Origin: Enterobacter hormaechei subsp. xiangfangensis
Lineage (GTDB): Bacteria > Pseudomonadota > Gammaproteobacteria > Enterobacterales > Enterobacteriaceae
Reading direction: 5' to 3'
DNA length: 64,000 bases
Assembly (NCBI RefSeq): GCF_001729785.1
Contig: NZ_CP017183.1
Coordinates: 868,001 to 932,000 of the forward strand
Below the pieces are notes generated by a model. It saw nothing but the letters and a program-made list of their open reading frames with translations, ran no database searches and was not told the origin of the DNA. Position numbers and translations under genes: made by a program. Shown here piece after piece: positions 51,216 through 60,397 of the stretch. Numbering within the stretch: the stretch's first letter is position 1; every line of letters starts with the position of its first letter.

Positions 51216-53363
51216 ATGAATAACAGATACGTTAGCAACGATCCTCCCGATTATCTCCAGCGCGGGGAGGAGATTGATCTTGTCCATATCCTCAAGGTTT
51301 TATTTTATAGCAAAGTGTGGATAGCGGCCACGACTCTCCTGTTTATTGTGTGCGGCATTATTATTGCTAACACTTTGACGCCCATTTACAAAAGTGATGC
51401 GTTAATTCAGGTTGAGAAAAACCCTTCTCTGGGAATATTAAGCAAGCTGTCCCCTGTGCTACCTGAGGGGGCAGGGGTAAGTTCTGAATCAGAAGTGTCG
51501 TTAATAAAATCACGCCTGGTGATTGGAAAAACGGTGCGCGATTTAGGGCTGGATATCGTCACGACTGAAAAAACCTATCCTGTAGCCAACGGCCTATTGC
51601 AATGTCTGTTCGGTCATCAACCGGCGAAAATTGCGATTGCCTATCTTTCCGTACCGGAACCGTATATCAATCAGCCCCTGAAGCTGGACATGGTTCAGTC
51701 TGGAGGCTTCGTATTATATGTCGGAGAGTCCATTGTTGAGGGCAAAGTCGGTGTGCCTGTCCACACTGACGACGTTGATTTCCTGATTGACAGCGCTCAG
51801 CTCACTGAAAATACTTCATTTATTATTATAAAGCGCAACGAGTATTCTGTCATCGAAGAAATAAAGGAGAGACTCTCCATTGATACCAAATCGGGTGGGA
51901 ACGGCATGTTACATTTGAGCATGACTGGCCCCGAACCGGTGATTATCAGCAAAATACTCGATAATATAGCACATAACTACCTGGCTCAGGACGTTGCGCG
52001 GAAGTCAGAAGAGGCCAGTAAAAGCCTGGCTTTTTTAAATAAACAGTTACTGCAAATCAAAAGTAATCTGATAGAGGCTGAAAGTAAACTTAATGAATTT
52101 CGGAAGAATAATGAGTCTGTTGACTTATCATTAGAAGCGAAATTTATTCTGGATAATGTTGTTGCTATTGACACTCAACTTAATGAACTGACGTTCAAGG
52201 AAGCAGAAATCTCCAAGCTGTATAAACGAACGCACCCTGCGTATAAAGCATTGTCAGAGAAAAAAGCGATTCTTGTTGCAGAAAAAGAGAAGCTCAACCA
52301 GCGAATTAGCGCGATGCCCAGCACGCAGCAAGAGATCCTGAGTATGACCCGCGATGTGCAGATGGGTAATGACATTTATCTGGTTTTACTGAATAAACAG
52401 CATGAATTAAATATCAGTAAGGCCAGTACGCTGGGCAACGTGCGTATTATCGATCGCGCGGTAACGCAGCTGAAGCCGGTCAAACCTAAAAAGCTGCTGA
52501 TTGTTATTCTGTCAGCCATGCTCGGTTTCCTTTTCTCATCGGGGATCATCCTTGTTCGCAACATGCTGATAAAAGGGATCAGGCAGCCGGCGGAACTTGA
52601 GATGCGCGATATTCCAGTGTATGCGGTTGTTCCCCTCGCTCCGGAGTTGACGAAGCGCAGACGGTGCCGTGCGATCCCGACGTATCAGTCTGATGAGCTG
52701 CTGGCAAATTCAGCCCCAACGTCGCTTGCGATAGAGGCGCTGAGAGGGCTTCGTACCAGTCTCCATTTCGCCATGCTTAAAGCCGGTAATAACATATTAA
52801 TGATCTCCGGCACCTCTCCTGGGGTAGGGAAGTCATTTGTCTGCTCCAACCTGGCTGTCCTGATGGCTCAGGCGGGAACACGGGCATTGTTGATTGACTG
52901 CGATTTACGCAGAGGATATTTGCATCGCATTTTCTCAAAGACCGAGAGCAGAGCCGGCCTGGCTGATTTCTTAACGGAAGGCGGCAATATCGAAAGCGTT
53001 ATTCAGAAAACCGAATATTCAGGAGTGGATTTTATCGGCCGCGGGCGCATGGTCACTCACCCGGCGGAACTCATCATGACGGATAATTTTGCAGAGTTGA
53101 TAAGGGCATGCTCAACGTTGTACGACGTGGTAATCGTTGATACCCCTCCCATCCTGAGCGTAACGGACGCAGCGATTATAGGAAGATATGCATCGACTTC
53201 CCTGATGGTGGTGCGGTTCGAACAAAACTCGATAAAAGAAGTGGAGGCGGGACTGCGCCGCTTTGAACAAAATGATGTTGCCATTCAGGGTACGATATTT
53301 AACGGTGTAGAAAAAAGGGCTGCTGAGTCTTACACCTATGGTGATTATTCTTATCAGGATTAG
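51216..53363 (+). CDS. wzc: Wzc/Etk-family bacterial tyrosine kinase and polysaccharide co-polymerase
   Basis: An inner-membrane BY-kinase of 715 residues that controls chain length and export with Wza. The Wzz domain is bounded by membrane segments at about 32-52 and 428-448, with coiled-coil periplasmic helices between. The cytoplasmic kinase has Walker A GTSPGVGKS (Lys539), Walker A' LLIDCDLRRG and Walker B VIVDTPPIL. The C-terminal tyrosine cluster is short: Y706, Y708, Y711 and Y713. It is tightly linked to the broken wzb, so its dephosphorylation may be impaired. Base composition is AT-rich compared with the core genes. Confidence 0.93.
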   Translation: MNNRYVSNDPPDYLQRGEEIDLVHILKVLFYSKVWIAATTLLFIVCGIIIANTLTPIYKSDALIQVEKNPSLGILSKLSPVLPEGAGVSSESEVSLIKSRLVIGKTVRDLGLDIVTTEKTYPVANGLLQCLFGHQPAKIAIAYLSVPEPYINQPLKLDMVQSGGFVLYVGESIVEGKVGVPVHTDDVDFLIDSAQLTENTSFIIIKRNEYSVIEEIKERLSIDTKSGGNGMLHLSMTGPEPVIISKILDNIAHNYLAQDVARKSEEASKSLAFLNKQLLQIKSNLIEAESKLNEFRKNNESVDLSLEAKFILDNVVAIDTQLNELTFKEAEISKLYKRTHPAYKALSEKKAILVAEKEKLNQRISAMPSTQQEILSMTRDVQMGNDIYLVLLNKQHELNISKASTLGNVRIIDRAVTQLKPVKPKKLLIVILSAMLGFLFSSGIILVRNMLIKGIRQPAELEMRDIPVYAVVPLAPELTKRRRCRAIPTYQSDELLANSAPTSLAIEALRGLRTSLHFAMLKAGNNILMISGTSPGVGKSFVCSNLAVLMAQAGTRALLIDCDLRRGYLHRIFSKTESRAGLADFLTEGGNIESVIQKTEYSGVDFIGRGRMVTHPAELIMTDNFAELIRACSTLYDVVIVDTPPILSVTDAAIIGRYASTSLMVVRFEQNSIKEVEAGLRRFEQNDVAIQGTIFNGVEKRAAESYTYGDYSYQD

Positions 53364-53651
53364 CGCATTGTTTTTAATAAAGGATGAGTCATTAAGGCAA
53401 CAGGAAGTCTACTATTCCTAATGTCAAATGACTTGTTCCTAATCAAAAGTGCCGAATAAGTGGTGTAGTCTGAATGCCATTCCAGATCAAAAATGACAAA
53501 ATTAATCTTAATTACGCGCTTGAGTCTAAATTAACGAAAAGGTAGGGAACCCCAGGAGGTCAATGATCATAGGAAGTGAAGATTTTATTTAGAGTGGCGA
53601 AATTATAATTCCTAGAGAATGTAATGATTCCGTAATAAAGAGTAGGTAATA
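53364..53651 (+). promoter_or_regulatory. Regulatory region upstream of tpsA
   Basis: An AT-rich 288-bp gap with no normal-length gene. It holds two direct repeats beginning TTCCTAAT at 53415 and 53436, exactly 21 bp (two helical turns) apart, and a third TTCCTA at 53609-53614. TTCCTA is the right half of the RcsAB consensus. A 9-codon frame with an excellent Shine-Dalgarno lies at 53563-53592. No confident -10/-35 pair was found. Confidence 0.45.
53563..53592 (+). CDS. Possible leader mini-ORF upstream of tpsA
   Basis: Nine codons (MIIGSEDFI) preceded by AGGAGGT with 3-nt spacing, a stronger ribosome site than that of tpsA itself. It ends 59 bp before the tpsA start. It may be a regulatory leader or a remnant of a longer gene. 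Confidence 0.25.
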   Translation: MIIGSEDFI

Positions 53652-56600
53652 ATGAAAAGTAATAAGAATAATGTCTTTCAATTAGAACTGAAGTGGCACC
53701 CTGTTGCCGCTTCAGTTCTGCTCGCTCTGCCGTTTGTTGCGCACACTGCAGAGATCAGCATGAAGAACGGTGTCGTTTCTTCTGTCGGCAACGTGCCTGT
53801 TATCAACATTAATAAAGCCAACGATAAGGGGCTTTCACATAATGTGTATGACAAGCTAAACGTAGATAAGAACGGTCTTATCTTTAATAACAGCGTTGGG
53901 GGTGCGAATACAACCCTGGCGGGCCAGATTCAGGGGAACAGCAACCTGACCTCCGGTGCAGCAAAAGTTATTCTGAACGAAGTCACTTCTAAAAATGCCT
54001 CTGCAATTAACGGCATGATGGAAGTTGCGGGTGATAAAGCCGATTTAATCATTGCCAACCCGAACGGAATTACCGTTAACGGCGGTGGTTCTATTAACAC
54101 CAGTAAGCTGACCCTGACTACCGGTACGCCAGATATTCAGAACGATGCGTTAGCCGGTTATTCTGTGAATGGTGGAACCATTACGCTGGGTAAACTGAAC
54201 AACTCCAGCCCGACCGAAATTCTGTCCCGCAACGTTGTGGTGAACGGTAAAGTCACCGCCAACGAGCTGAACGTTGTTGCCGGCAATAACTACGTTGATG
54301 CAGCAGGCCAGGTGACCGGTTCGGTAACGGCCGCCGGAACGCGCAATGCTAACAGCATTGACGTTGCTGCTCTGGGCGGTATGTATGCCAATAAAATTAA
54401 CCTCATCAGCACCGAGAGCGGTGTGGGCGTGCGTAACCAGGGCGTTATTGCTGGCGGCATCGGCGGCGTAAATATTGACGCTAACGGTCAGCTGCTGAAC
54501 AACAATGCGCGCATTGAATCCTCTGGTCAGATCAATATTAAAACCAAGGGTGCACTGAACAACACCACCGGGGATATTACTTCCGTCGGTACCATTGCGC
54601 TGGACACCAATAAAAATAGCCTCAACAACAGCCGTTCGGGCAATATTTCGACCATGGCAGACCTCTATGTAAATAGCGGTGCTATCGACAATACCAACGG
54701 AAAGATTGCGGCTGCAGGCATGCTGGCGGTAGATACCAATAACAATACCTTAACCAACTATGGAAAAGGTGTTGCTGTAGGGATTGAAGCCGGAATTGTT
54801 GCGTTAAAAACCGGCACCCTGAATAACAGCAACGGCCAGATCCTCGGCGGATACGTTGGCCTTGAGTCTGCTTCGGTAAATAACAACAGCGGTATGGTTG
54901 ACTCTCTGGGCGATGTGAACGTCGTCAGCGGCGGTAACGTTGATAACAACCGCGGCATGCTCCGTTCTGCCGGTGGTTTCACCAAGATTGCAGCCAAAGG
55001 TACCGTTAATAACGGTTCAACCAAAACGGCAGATACCGCCAGCGATGACTCTTTAGGCATTATTGCCGAGAAGGGCGTGCAGATTGCAGCGAACAGCATC
55101 AACAACAACGGTGGGCAGATGGCGTCGAATGGCGATATCTCCCTGGAAAGCGCCGGCGCTATTGATAACTACTCTGGCAAGCTTAACTCCAACAGCAAAG
55201 TGATTGCTAAAGCGGCCTCCCTGCGTAACGACAACGGCGGTGTTGCAGGCCGTACCGGCGTGAGCGCGGCGGTTGGCGGCAATATCACCAACTACATCGG
55301 CGTCTTCAGCTCTGAAGAAGGTGATGTTGCCCTGGCGTCGAATGCCCTGAACAACCGCGGTGGCTTCATTATGGGACAGAACGTCTCCATTAATACCAAC
55401 GCTGGTGTGAACAACAACACGGCATTTATTGTAGCCAATAAGGTTCTGTCCGTAACGGCCGGCGACAATATTGAAAACCGCTACGCTGATGATTTCGGCA
55501 CTGCCTTCGGTACCTACTTCGGTATGCCGCAGCAAAATGGTGGAATGGTCGGCAAGCAGGGCGTTTCGCTGTCTGGCAACTACATCTACAACAGCCAAAG
55601 CCGTATCGTTTCGGAGGACGGTCCGCTCACAATTCTGGCGAAAGGTACCATCGACAACAGCCGCGCGTTACTGGTGAGCGGTGGAGATGCAACCATCAAA
55701 GCTGGCGGTACGTTGAACAACAACTACTCGACCATCTACAGCATGGGTAATATGGCGATCGACGCCAACAGCCTGAGCAACTACAGCGATGGCGCGCTCG
55801 AAGATAACGATGCAACGGGCGTTATTGCGGCTGATAAAAACCTGACCATGAACGTGAAGGGCAGCCTGACCAACTACGGCTGGATCAGCAGTCTGGGTGA
55901 TGCCATCGTCAACATTCTGAACGGCTCTTTCACTAACCGTAATACCGTTTCTGCCGAGAAATCACTGACGGTTTCCGCGCTGACCGGTATCGACAACCTG
56001 AAAGATATCGCTGCTGGCGAGCATCTGGTGGTGAACAGCCAGCGTGGCGTGACCAACAGCTCCAACAGCAACATGGTTGGCGATAAGGTTACGATCTCCG
56101 CGGGCTATGACATCAATAACCGTGGGAATATCGTTGCTGACAGCAGCCTGGCAATGAGCGCGAAAGGCAATATCTATAACGATCTGAATATGATCAGCTA
56201 TGGCGATGCGACCTTAAGTGCCAATACCATTGATAACAACTCGCGCAAAATCAAAGCGGTCGGTGATTTAACGCTGACTGCCGCAGGGAATGTTAACAAC
56301 AGCCGCGGTGAAATCAGCGCTGAGGCTGGCGACGTGACCATTACTGCTGGTGGTACGGTTGATAACTACTACGGTCAGATCCTGTCCGGTAGCGACATTG
56401 CCCTGAAAGCCAACCGACTGAACAACGATTACGGTCAGGTTGCCGCCTACGGCAATATCGATCTGGCTCTGACGGGTAATTTCGACAGCAACCGTGGCTC
56501 TGTCCTTTCTCAGACTGGTGACATCAAACTGGCTGCCAACACCGTTGACAACAATAACGGTTTGATTGCTGGTAAGAACGTTACCGTCGATGCAAAAGGC

Positions 56601-57524
56601 ACCGTGTACAACAACACCGCCATGATCGTAGCTGATAAGAAGCTCTCTGTTACTGCGGCAGGGAATATTGAAAACCGTGACGGTAACAACTTTGTTCGTA
56701 ATCACGGCGAAACCTTCGGTGTGACGGGCGATGTTGGCGGCATGATTGGTCGTCAAGGCGCGTCGCTTTCCGGTCAGAACGTCTACAACAACAACAGCAG
56801 CATCATCGCGGATGAAGGTGCGCTGAGCGTACTGTCTAATGGGACGCTGGATAATACGCGTGCAATGCTGGTGAGCGGCGCGGATGCCGTCATCAAAGCA
56901 GCGGGAACGTTCTATAACAACTATGCAACCACCTGGAGTGCGGGCAACCTTGACGTCACCGCAGGTACGCTGAATAACTACAGCGACGGCAGCATGGAGA
57001 ACAACACCGCGACCGGCGTTATCGCGTCAGATAAGACTCTGAATCTGACCGTTGATAACAACGTCACCAACTATGGCTGGATCAGCGGTAAAGGCGATCT
57101 GAACTTCAACGTCCTGAAAGGTGCACTGACTAACCGCAATGCCATCTCTTCAGGTAATGCATTGGCAATTAATGCCGCAAACGGTGTTGAGAACTATAAA
57201 GACATCGTAGGCGTCACCAGCGCAAAAATTGATACTCAGCGTCATGTCACCAATAACGCCAACAGCAATATCCTCGCGCAGAATATCGCGATTAATGCCG
57301 GTACCGACATTAACAACCGCGGTAATATCGTGAGCGATTATACCCTGCTGGTGAAAACGGCAGGCAATATTTATAACTACCTGAATATGGTGAGTTATGG
57401 TGTTGCCGGTATCACCGTCAACAACTTGACTAACAGCGGTAGCAGCGCCGTGTTCGGCGGTCTGTCTGGTATGGAACTTAATGCAAATAAAGTCACTAAT
57501 ACCGGCGACGTTGTAGGTCTGTAA
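53652..57524 (+). CDS. TpsA: filamentous-hemagglutinin-like two-partner secretion adhesin
   Basis: A 1290-residue exoprotein secreted by the TpsB at 57613. The Sec signal peptide probably ends after A33 (VAHTA). The TPS domain (about 34-270) carries the hallmark NPNGI at 136-140 and an N-rich beta-helix start (GNVPVININKAND). The rest is FHA-type repeats (INN..G.I.S.G...I.A..LNN) forming a right-handed beta-helix. Residues from about 540 to 860 recur at about 940-1260. It ends in beta-helix sequence without a VENN motif or toxin domain, so it looks like an adhesin and not a contact-dependent inhibition protein. No immunity gene follows. Confidence 0.92.
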   Translation: MKSNKNNVFQLELKWHPVAASVLLALPFVAHTAEISMKNGVVSSVGNVPVININKANDKGLSHNVYDKLNVDKNGLIFNNSVGGANTTLAGQIQGNSNLTSGAAKVILNEVTSKNASAINGMMEVAGDKADLIIANPNGITVNGGGSINTSKLTLTTGTPDIQNDALAGYSVNGGTITLGKLNNSSPTEILSRNVVVNGKVTANELNVVAGNNYVDAAGQVTGSVTAAGTRNANSIDVAALGGMYANKINLISTESGVGVRNQGVIAGGIGGVNIDANGQLLNNNARIESSGQINIKTKGALNNTTGDITSVGTIALDTNKNSLNNSRSGNISTMADLYVNSGAIDNTNGKIAAAGMLAVDTNNNTLTNYGKGVAVGIEAGIVALKTGTLNNSNGQILGGYVGLESASVNNNSGMVDSLGDVNVVSGGNVDNNRGMLRSAGGFTKIAAKGTVNNGSTKTADTASDDSLGIIAEKGVQIAANSINNNGGQMASNGDISLESAGAIDNYSGKLNSNSKVIAKAASLRNDNGGVAGRTGVSAAVGGNITNYIGVFSSEEGDVALASNALNNRGGFIMGQNVSINTNAGVNNNTAFIVANKVLSVTAGDNIENRYADDFGTAFGTYFGMPQQNGGMVGKQGVSLSGNYIYNSQSRIVSEDGPLTILAKGTIDNSRALLVSGGDATIKAGGTLNNNYSTIYSMGNMAIDANSLSNYSDGALEDNDATGVIAADKNLTMNVKGSLTNYGWISSLGDAIVNILNGSFTNRNTVSAEKSLTVSALTGIDNLKDIAAGEHLVVNSQRGVTNSSNSNMVGDKVTISAGYDINNRGNIVADSSLAMSAKGNIYNDLNMISYGDATLSANTIDNNSRKIKAVGDLTLTAAGNVNNSRGEISAEAGDVTITAGGTVDNYYGQILSGSDIALKANRLNNDYGQVAAYGNIDLALTGNFDSNRGSVLSQTGDIKLAANTVDNNNGLIAGKNVTVDAKGTVYNNTAMIVADKKLSVTAAGNIENRDGNNFVRNHGETFGVTGDVGGMIGRQGASLSGQNVYNNNSSIIADEGALSVLSNGTLDNTRAMLVSGADAVIKAAGTFYNNYATTWSAGNLDVTAGTLNNYSDGSMENNTATGVIASDKTLNLTVDNNVTNYGWISGKGDLNFNVLKGALTNRNAISSGNALAINAANGVENYKDIVGVTSAKIDTQRHVTNNANSNILAQNIAINAGTDINNRGNIVSDYTLLVKTAGNIYNYLNMVSYGVAGITVNNLTNSGSSAVFGGLSGMELNANKVTNTGDVVGL
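55290..57500 (+). repeat. Internal duplication in tpsA
   Basis: Protein stretches starting at V594 (VANKVLSVTAGDNIENR) and V993 (VADKKLSVTAAGNIENR) are aligned over about 300 residues with an offset of 399 residues (1197 bp). The copies have diverged at many positions, so the duplication is old. Outer limits are approximate. Confidence 0.7.
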
Positions 57525-57540
57525 TTTATAAGGTGTAACA

Positions 57541-57600
57541 AAAGGCAGCAGCTATCGCCTGATAGCGCAAAGTCAGAACGAGACCCTGCTGCCTTTTTTT
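57541..57600 (+). terminator. Intrinsic terminator between tpsA and tpsB
   Basis: An 11-bp outer stem (AAAGGCAGCAG / CTGCTGCCTTT) encloses a small inner hairpin (GCTATC/GATAGC) and is followed by a T-run. It lies only 12 bp before the tpsB start, so it should reduce transcription of tpsB and the genes behind it. Confidence 0.8.
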
Positions 57601-57612
57601 CTGAGAAAGTTA

Positions 57613-59232
57613 ATGGAATCGCGATTTAAATTTTTACCGCTATTGTTGCTGTTGAGTTTTCACGCCTTCGCTGAAGATGGCATAAACAATCTTATCAAAC
57701 AGCAGCAAAATGCCGATCTGAATACTTTCAAAGAGCAAAAGGTTTATCGGCAGGACGTTTATTCCAGCACCGAGCGTAAAGTATTCAGGCTGAATGATTT
57801 ACCGCAAGAAGAGAACTGCTTTACGATTACGTCGCTCGTTCTTAAAAATGATTTTCTACAGCGTAAGACCGACAGGGCCATTAAAAAAGAGATCCTGGGC
57901 CGCTGTGTAGGCAGTATTGGCGTGGTAAAAATTGCCGCGGCGCTGCAGGACTTTTATATTGATGCGGGTTACATCACGACCCGAATTACGATCCCAACGC
58001 AAAACATTTCGTCCGGCACGCTGAAGCTTGACGTGAGCGCAGGGAAAATTGAAAAGATTATTATCGACAGTAGCGACATTAATCCGTGGATGCTGCCTTT
58101 TGCGAAAGAAGACATCCTGAATATTCGCGATATCGAGCAAGGGCTGGAAAACCTCCAGCAGGAGCCGGGCGTTGACGTCAAAATCAACATCGAACCGGGT
58201 ACAAGGCAGGGCTATAGCACGATTCACATCCGCACCAACCGCGTGAAAAACTGGAGCGTGCGCGCGAGCTATAACAACTGGGGGGTTAAAGAGACGGGGC
58301 AATACCTGACCTCTGCGGTGGGCTACCTGTATAACATCGCCCGGTTCAGTGACCTGTTTTATCTGGCGGGAACAAAAAGCACAAACGGCCGCTATGAAAG
58401 TGTGAGTGGTTACTACGCGCTGCCGGTAGGCTACTGGAACTATTCTCTGTTCTACAGCACCAGCAGGTCGCGTCAGACCATACCGCTTTTCTACACCAGC
58501 GTAGACTATGCGGGTAAAAGCGATTACGCAAACGTCAAAGCATCGCGCACGCTGTATCGGGATAAAACCCGTAAGGTGAGCGGCAGTGCAGAGCTGATAC
58601 GCCGGAAATCAGGCTATACCGTTGATGGCGAAGCGCTGGTCTTACAGAAGCGTGATATGGATAACGTTAAGGTTGGCGTTAACTATAAGCAACAGTTAGT
58701 GAATGCTCACTGGGACTCCTCACTCTCCTGGCAGCGTTTTTTAACCTGGTTCGGGGCAGAACATACGCCCGATATGGTCTACGGCGACGTCAGTTCCGTT
58801 AGCCAGCTGGTGAACGTTGAAAGCAACTACACCCGCCAGCTCGGCAGCAGCGTGTATAGCGCCTTTTTTTTGGCGCAATACGCACCGCGTGAGCTGACGC
58901 TTCAGGATCAGATGACGATAGGCGATCGCTGGAGCGTGCGCGGGTTTGAAAACAGCGTTGGCCTTACCGGAAACAGCGGATACTTTCTGCAAAATACGTT
59001 TTATCATCCGGTGCGTGGAATTGACGCTAATTATTATTTAGGCGTTGACGCGGGTCACATAAGACGAGACAGCCAGTATGGCCAGGAAATTATCATCGGC
59101 AGCACGCTCGGTATTCAGGGGAACGTGAAGAGCCTGGCATATGATTCGTCCATCTCAATGCCGATAAAATTCCCCGGCAGCATGGACGTGAACAAATTTA
59201 ATTTTAATCTGAATATTTCTTATCAGCTCTGA
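57613..59232 (+). CDS. TpsB: FhaC/ShlB-family outer-membrane transporter of two-partner secretion
   Basis: A 539-residue Omp85-superfamily pore that exports TpsA. The signal peptide ends near A20. A short N-terminal helix/linker is followed by POTRA domains (from about residue 60, CFTITSLVLKNDFL, to about 225) and a 16-strand barrel with the L6 motif VRGF at 442-445 and a C-terminal strand ending in ISYQL. The start ATG has only a weak Shine-Dalgarno. It is downstream of tpsA behind a terminator and 17 bp ahead of an acpS-like gene, so it also heads the acyl-synthesis gene set. Confidence 0.93.
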   Translation: MESRFKFLPLLLLLSFHAFAEDGINNLIKQQQNADLNTFKEQKVYRQDVYSSTERKVFRLNDLPQEENCFTITSLVLKNDFLQRKTDRAIKKEILGRCVGSIGVVKIAAALQDFYIDAGYITTRITIPTQNISSGTLKLDVSAGKIEKIIIDSSDINPWMLPFAKEDILNIRDIEQGLENLQQEPGVDVKINIEPGTRQGYSTIHIRTNRVKNWSVRASYNNWGVKETGQYLTSAVGYLYNIARFSDLFYLAGTKSTNGRYESVSGYYALPVGYWNYSLFYSTSRSRQTIPLFYTSVDYAGKSDYANVKASRTLYRDKTRKVSGSAELIRRKSGYTVDGEALVLQKRDMDNVKVGVNYKQQLVNAHWDSSLSWQRFLTWFGAEHTPDMVYGDVSSVSQLVNVESNYTRQLGSSVYSAFFLAQYAPRELTLQDQMTIGDRWSVRGFENSVGLTGNSGYFLQNTFYHPVRGIDANYYLGVDAGHIRRDSQYGQEIIIGSTLGIQGNVKSLAYDSSISMPIKFPGSMDVNKFNFNLNISYQL

Positions 59233-59249
59233 ACAGGGAAGCATGACAC

Positions 59250-59618
59250 ATGCGTATCGGCACGGACATCGTGGAGGTTTCGCGAATAAAGCGGGCGATA
59301 ACAAACTGGCAAAATGATTTTTTACAGCGCGTCTTTACCCAGCAGGAAAATATAAAAATTAACCGGGAAGATCCGAACTATGAACGCGCCTCGGGCTTCT
59401 GGGCGGCAAAAGAGGCGATGGTTAAAGCGCTTGGTTGTGGATATCGCGACGGGATTACGTTTAAAGATATTGAAATTAGCCATGACGAACTGGGCTGCCC
59501 TCATTTCATTTTTTCCGGGCGAGTCAAAGAGATGCTTGACGACAAGCAGCTCAAGAATGCCTCGCTCAGTATTTCGCATTGTCAGAATTATGCGACTGCC
59601 GTTGTCATACTTTATTAA
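59250..59618 (+). CDS. AcpS-type 4'-phosphopantetheinyl transferase (holo-ACP synthase)
   Basis: 122 residues of the homotrimeric AcpS family, which moves phosphopantetheine from CoA to the serine of an acyl carrier protein. The two family motifs are RIGTDIVEVSRI at the N-terminus and FWAAKEAMVKALGCG (about residues 50-64). It is distinct from the housekeeping acpS, which normally sits with pdxJ. It begins 17 bp after tpsB. The partner is presumably the ACP at 60968. Confidence 0.92.
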   Translation: MRIGTDIVEVSRIKRAITNWQNDFLQRVFTQQENIKINREDPNYERASGFWAAKEAMVKALGCGYRDGITFKDIEISHDELGCPHFIFSGRVKEMLDDKQLKNASLSISHCQNYATAVVILY

Positions 59619-59638
59619 CCTAATTATTTGTGAATATT

Positions 59639-60394
59639 ATGTATCAATATAACGATCTGAAGGCAAAGACGGTTCTGGTTACCGGAGCCAGCGGTGATAT
59701 TGGTCTGGCGATCTGTGCGAAGTTTCTCGATCAGGACTGCGATGTGTATGCGCTGTACAAATCGAATGCCGTGCAGTTAACGGAGCTGAAAGAGACGCAT
59801 CCTGCCGGGAACAAGCTGTCGATTATTCAGTGCGATCTTGCCGATCCGCAGAGCGTTTCTGCGCTCTGTGCTCATCTGACGCAAGCTGCCGGAAAGCTGG
59901 ACGTGCTGGTCAACAATGCCGGCATTGTCAAAGACAGCCTCTTCGCCTCGATGAGCTTTGATGATTTTAGTCAGGTAGTAGACACCAACCTGTTCAGTAT
60001 TTTCCGCCTGACCAAAGAGGCACTAATGCTGCTGCGTTCGGCGGAAAGCCCGGCCATCATCAACGTGGCGTCCATTGCGGCCATTATCCCAAGCGTCGGG
60101 CAGGCGAACTACAGTGCCTCAAAAGGGGCGATCCTCGGATTTACCCGTACGCTGGCAGCCGAGCTGGCGCCGTACGGCGTGCGCGTTAACGCCATTGCGC
60201 CGGGAATGATTGAATCCAAAATGGTCAAAAAAGTTTCCCGCACGGTAGTGCGCGGCGTTACCGCGTCTATTCCATTGCGCCGGCTGGGTAAATGCGACGA
60301 AGTGGCGAACACCGTCGTTTACTTAGGATCGACAGCGTCCAGTTACATTGTGGGCCAAACCATCGTTATCGATGGCGGCCTGGTGATGCGGTGA
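59639..60394 (+). CDS. FabG-like 3-oxoacyl-ACP reductase (short-chain dehydrogenase)
   Basis: An SDR ketoreductase of 251 residues. The NAD(P) motif TGASGDIG is at residues 15-22, NNAG follows, and the catalytic Ser (NVASIAAI) and YSASK are intact; the end (GQTIVIDGGLVM) is typical. The ATG at 59639 was chosen; a GTG three codons upstream (59630) is possible, and neither has a clear Shine-Dalgarno, suggesting coupling to acpS. It is 3 bp from the next gene. The core fabG lies in a different context, so this is a dedicated paralogue. Confidence 0.9.
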   Translation: MYQYNDLKAKTVLVTGASGDIGLAICAKFLDQDCDVYALYKSNAVQLTELKETHPAGNKLSIIQCDLADPQSVSALCAHLTQAAGKLDVLVNNAGIVKDSLFASMSFDDFSQVVDTNLFSIFRLTKEALMLLRSAESPAIINVASIAAIIPSVGQANYSASKGAILGFTRTLAAELAPYGVRVNAIAPGMIESKMVKKVSRTVVRGVTASIPLRRLGKCDEVANTVVYLGSTASSYIVGQTIVIDGGLVMR

Positions 60395-60397
60395 GTT

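Noticed and set aside
53652..57524. CdiA contact-dependent inhibition toxin
   Set aside because: Only 1290 residues, no VENN motif, no toxin end, and no small immunity gene between tpsA and tpsB.
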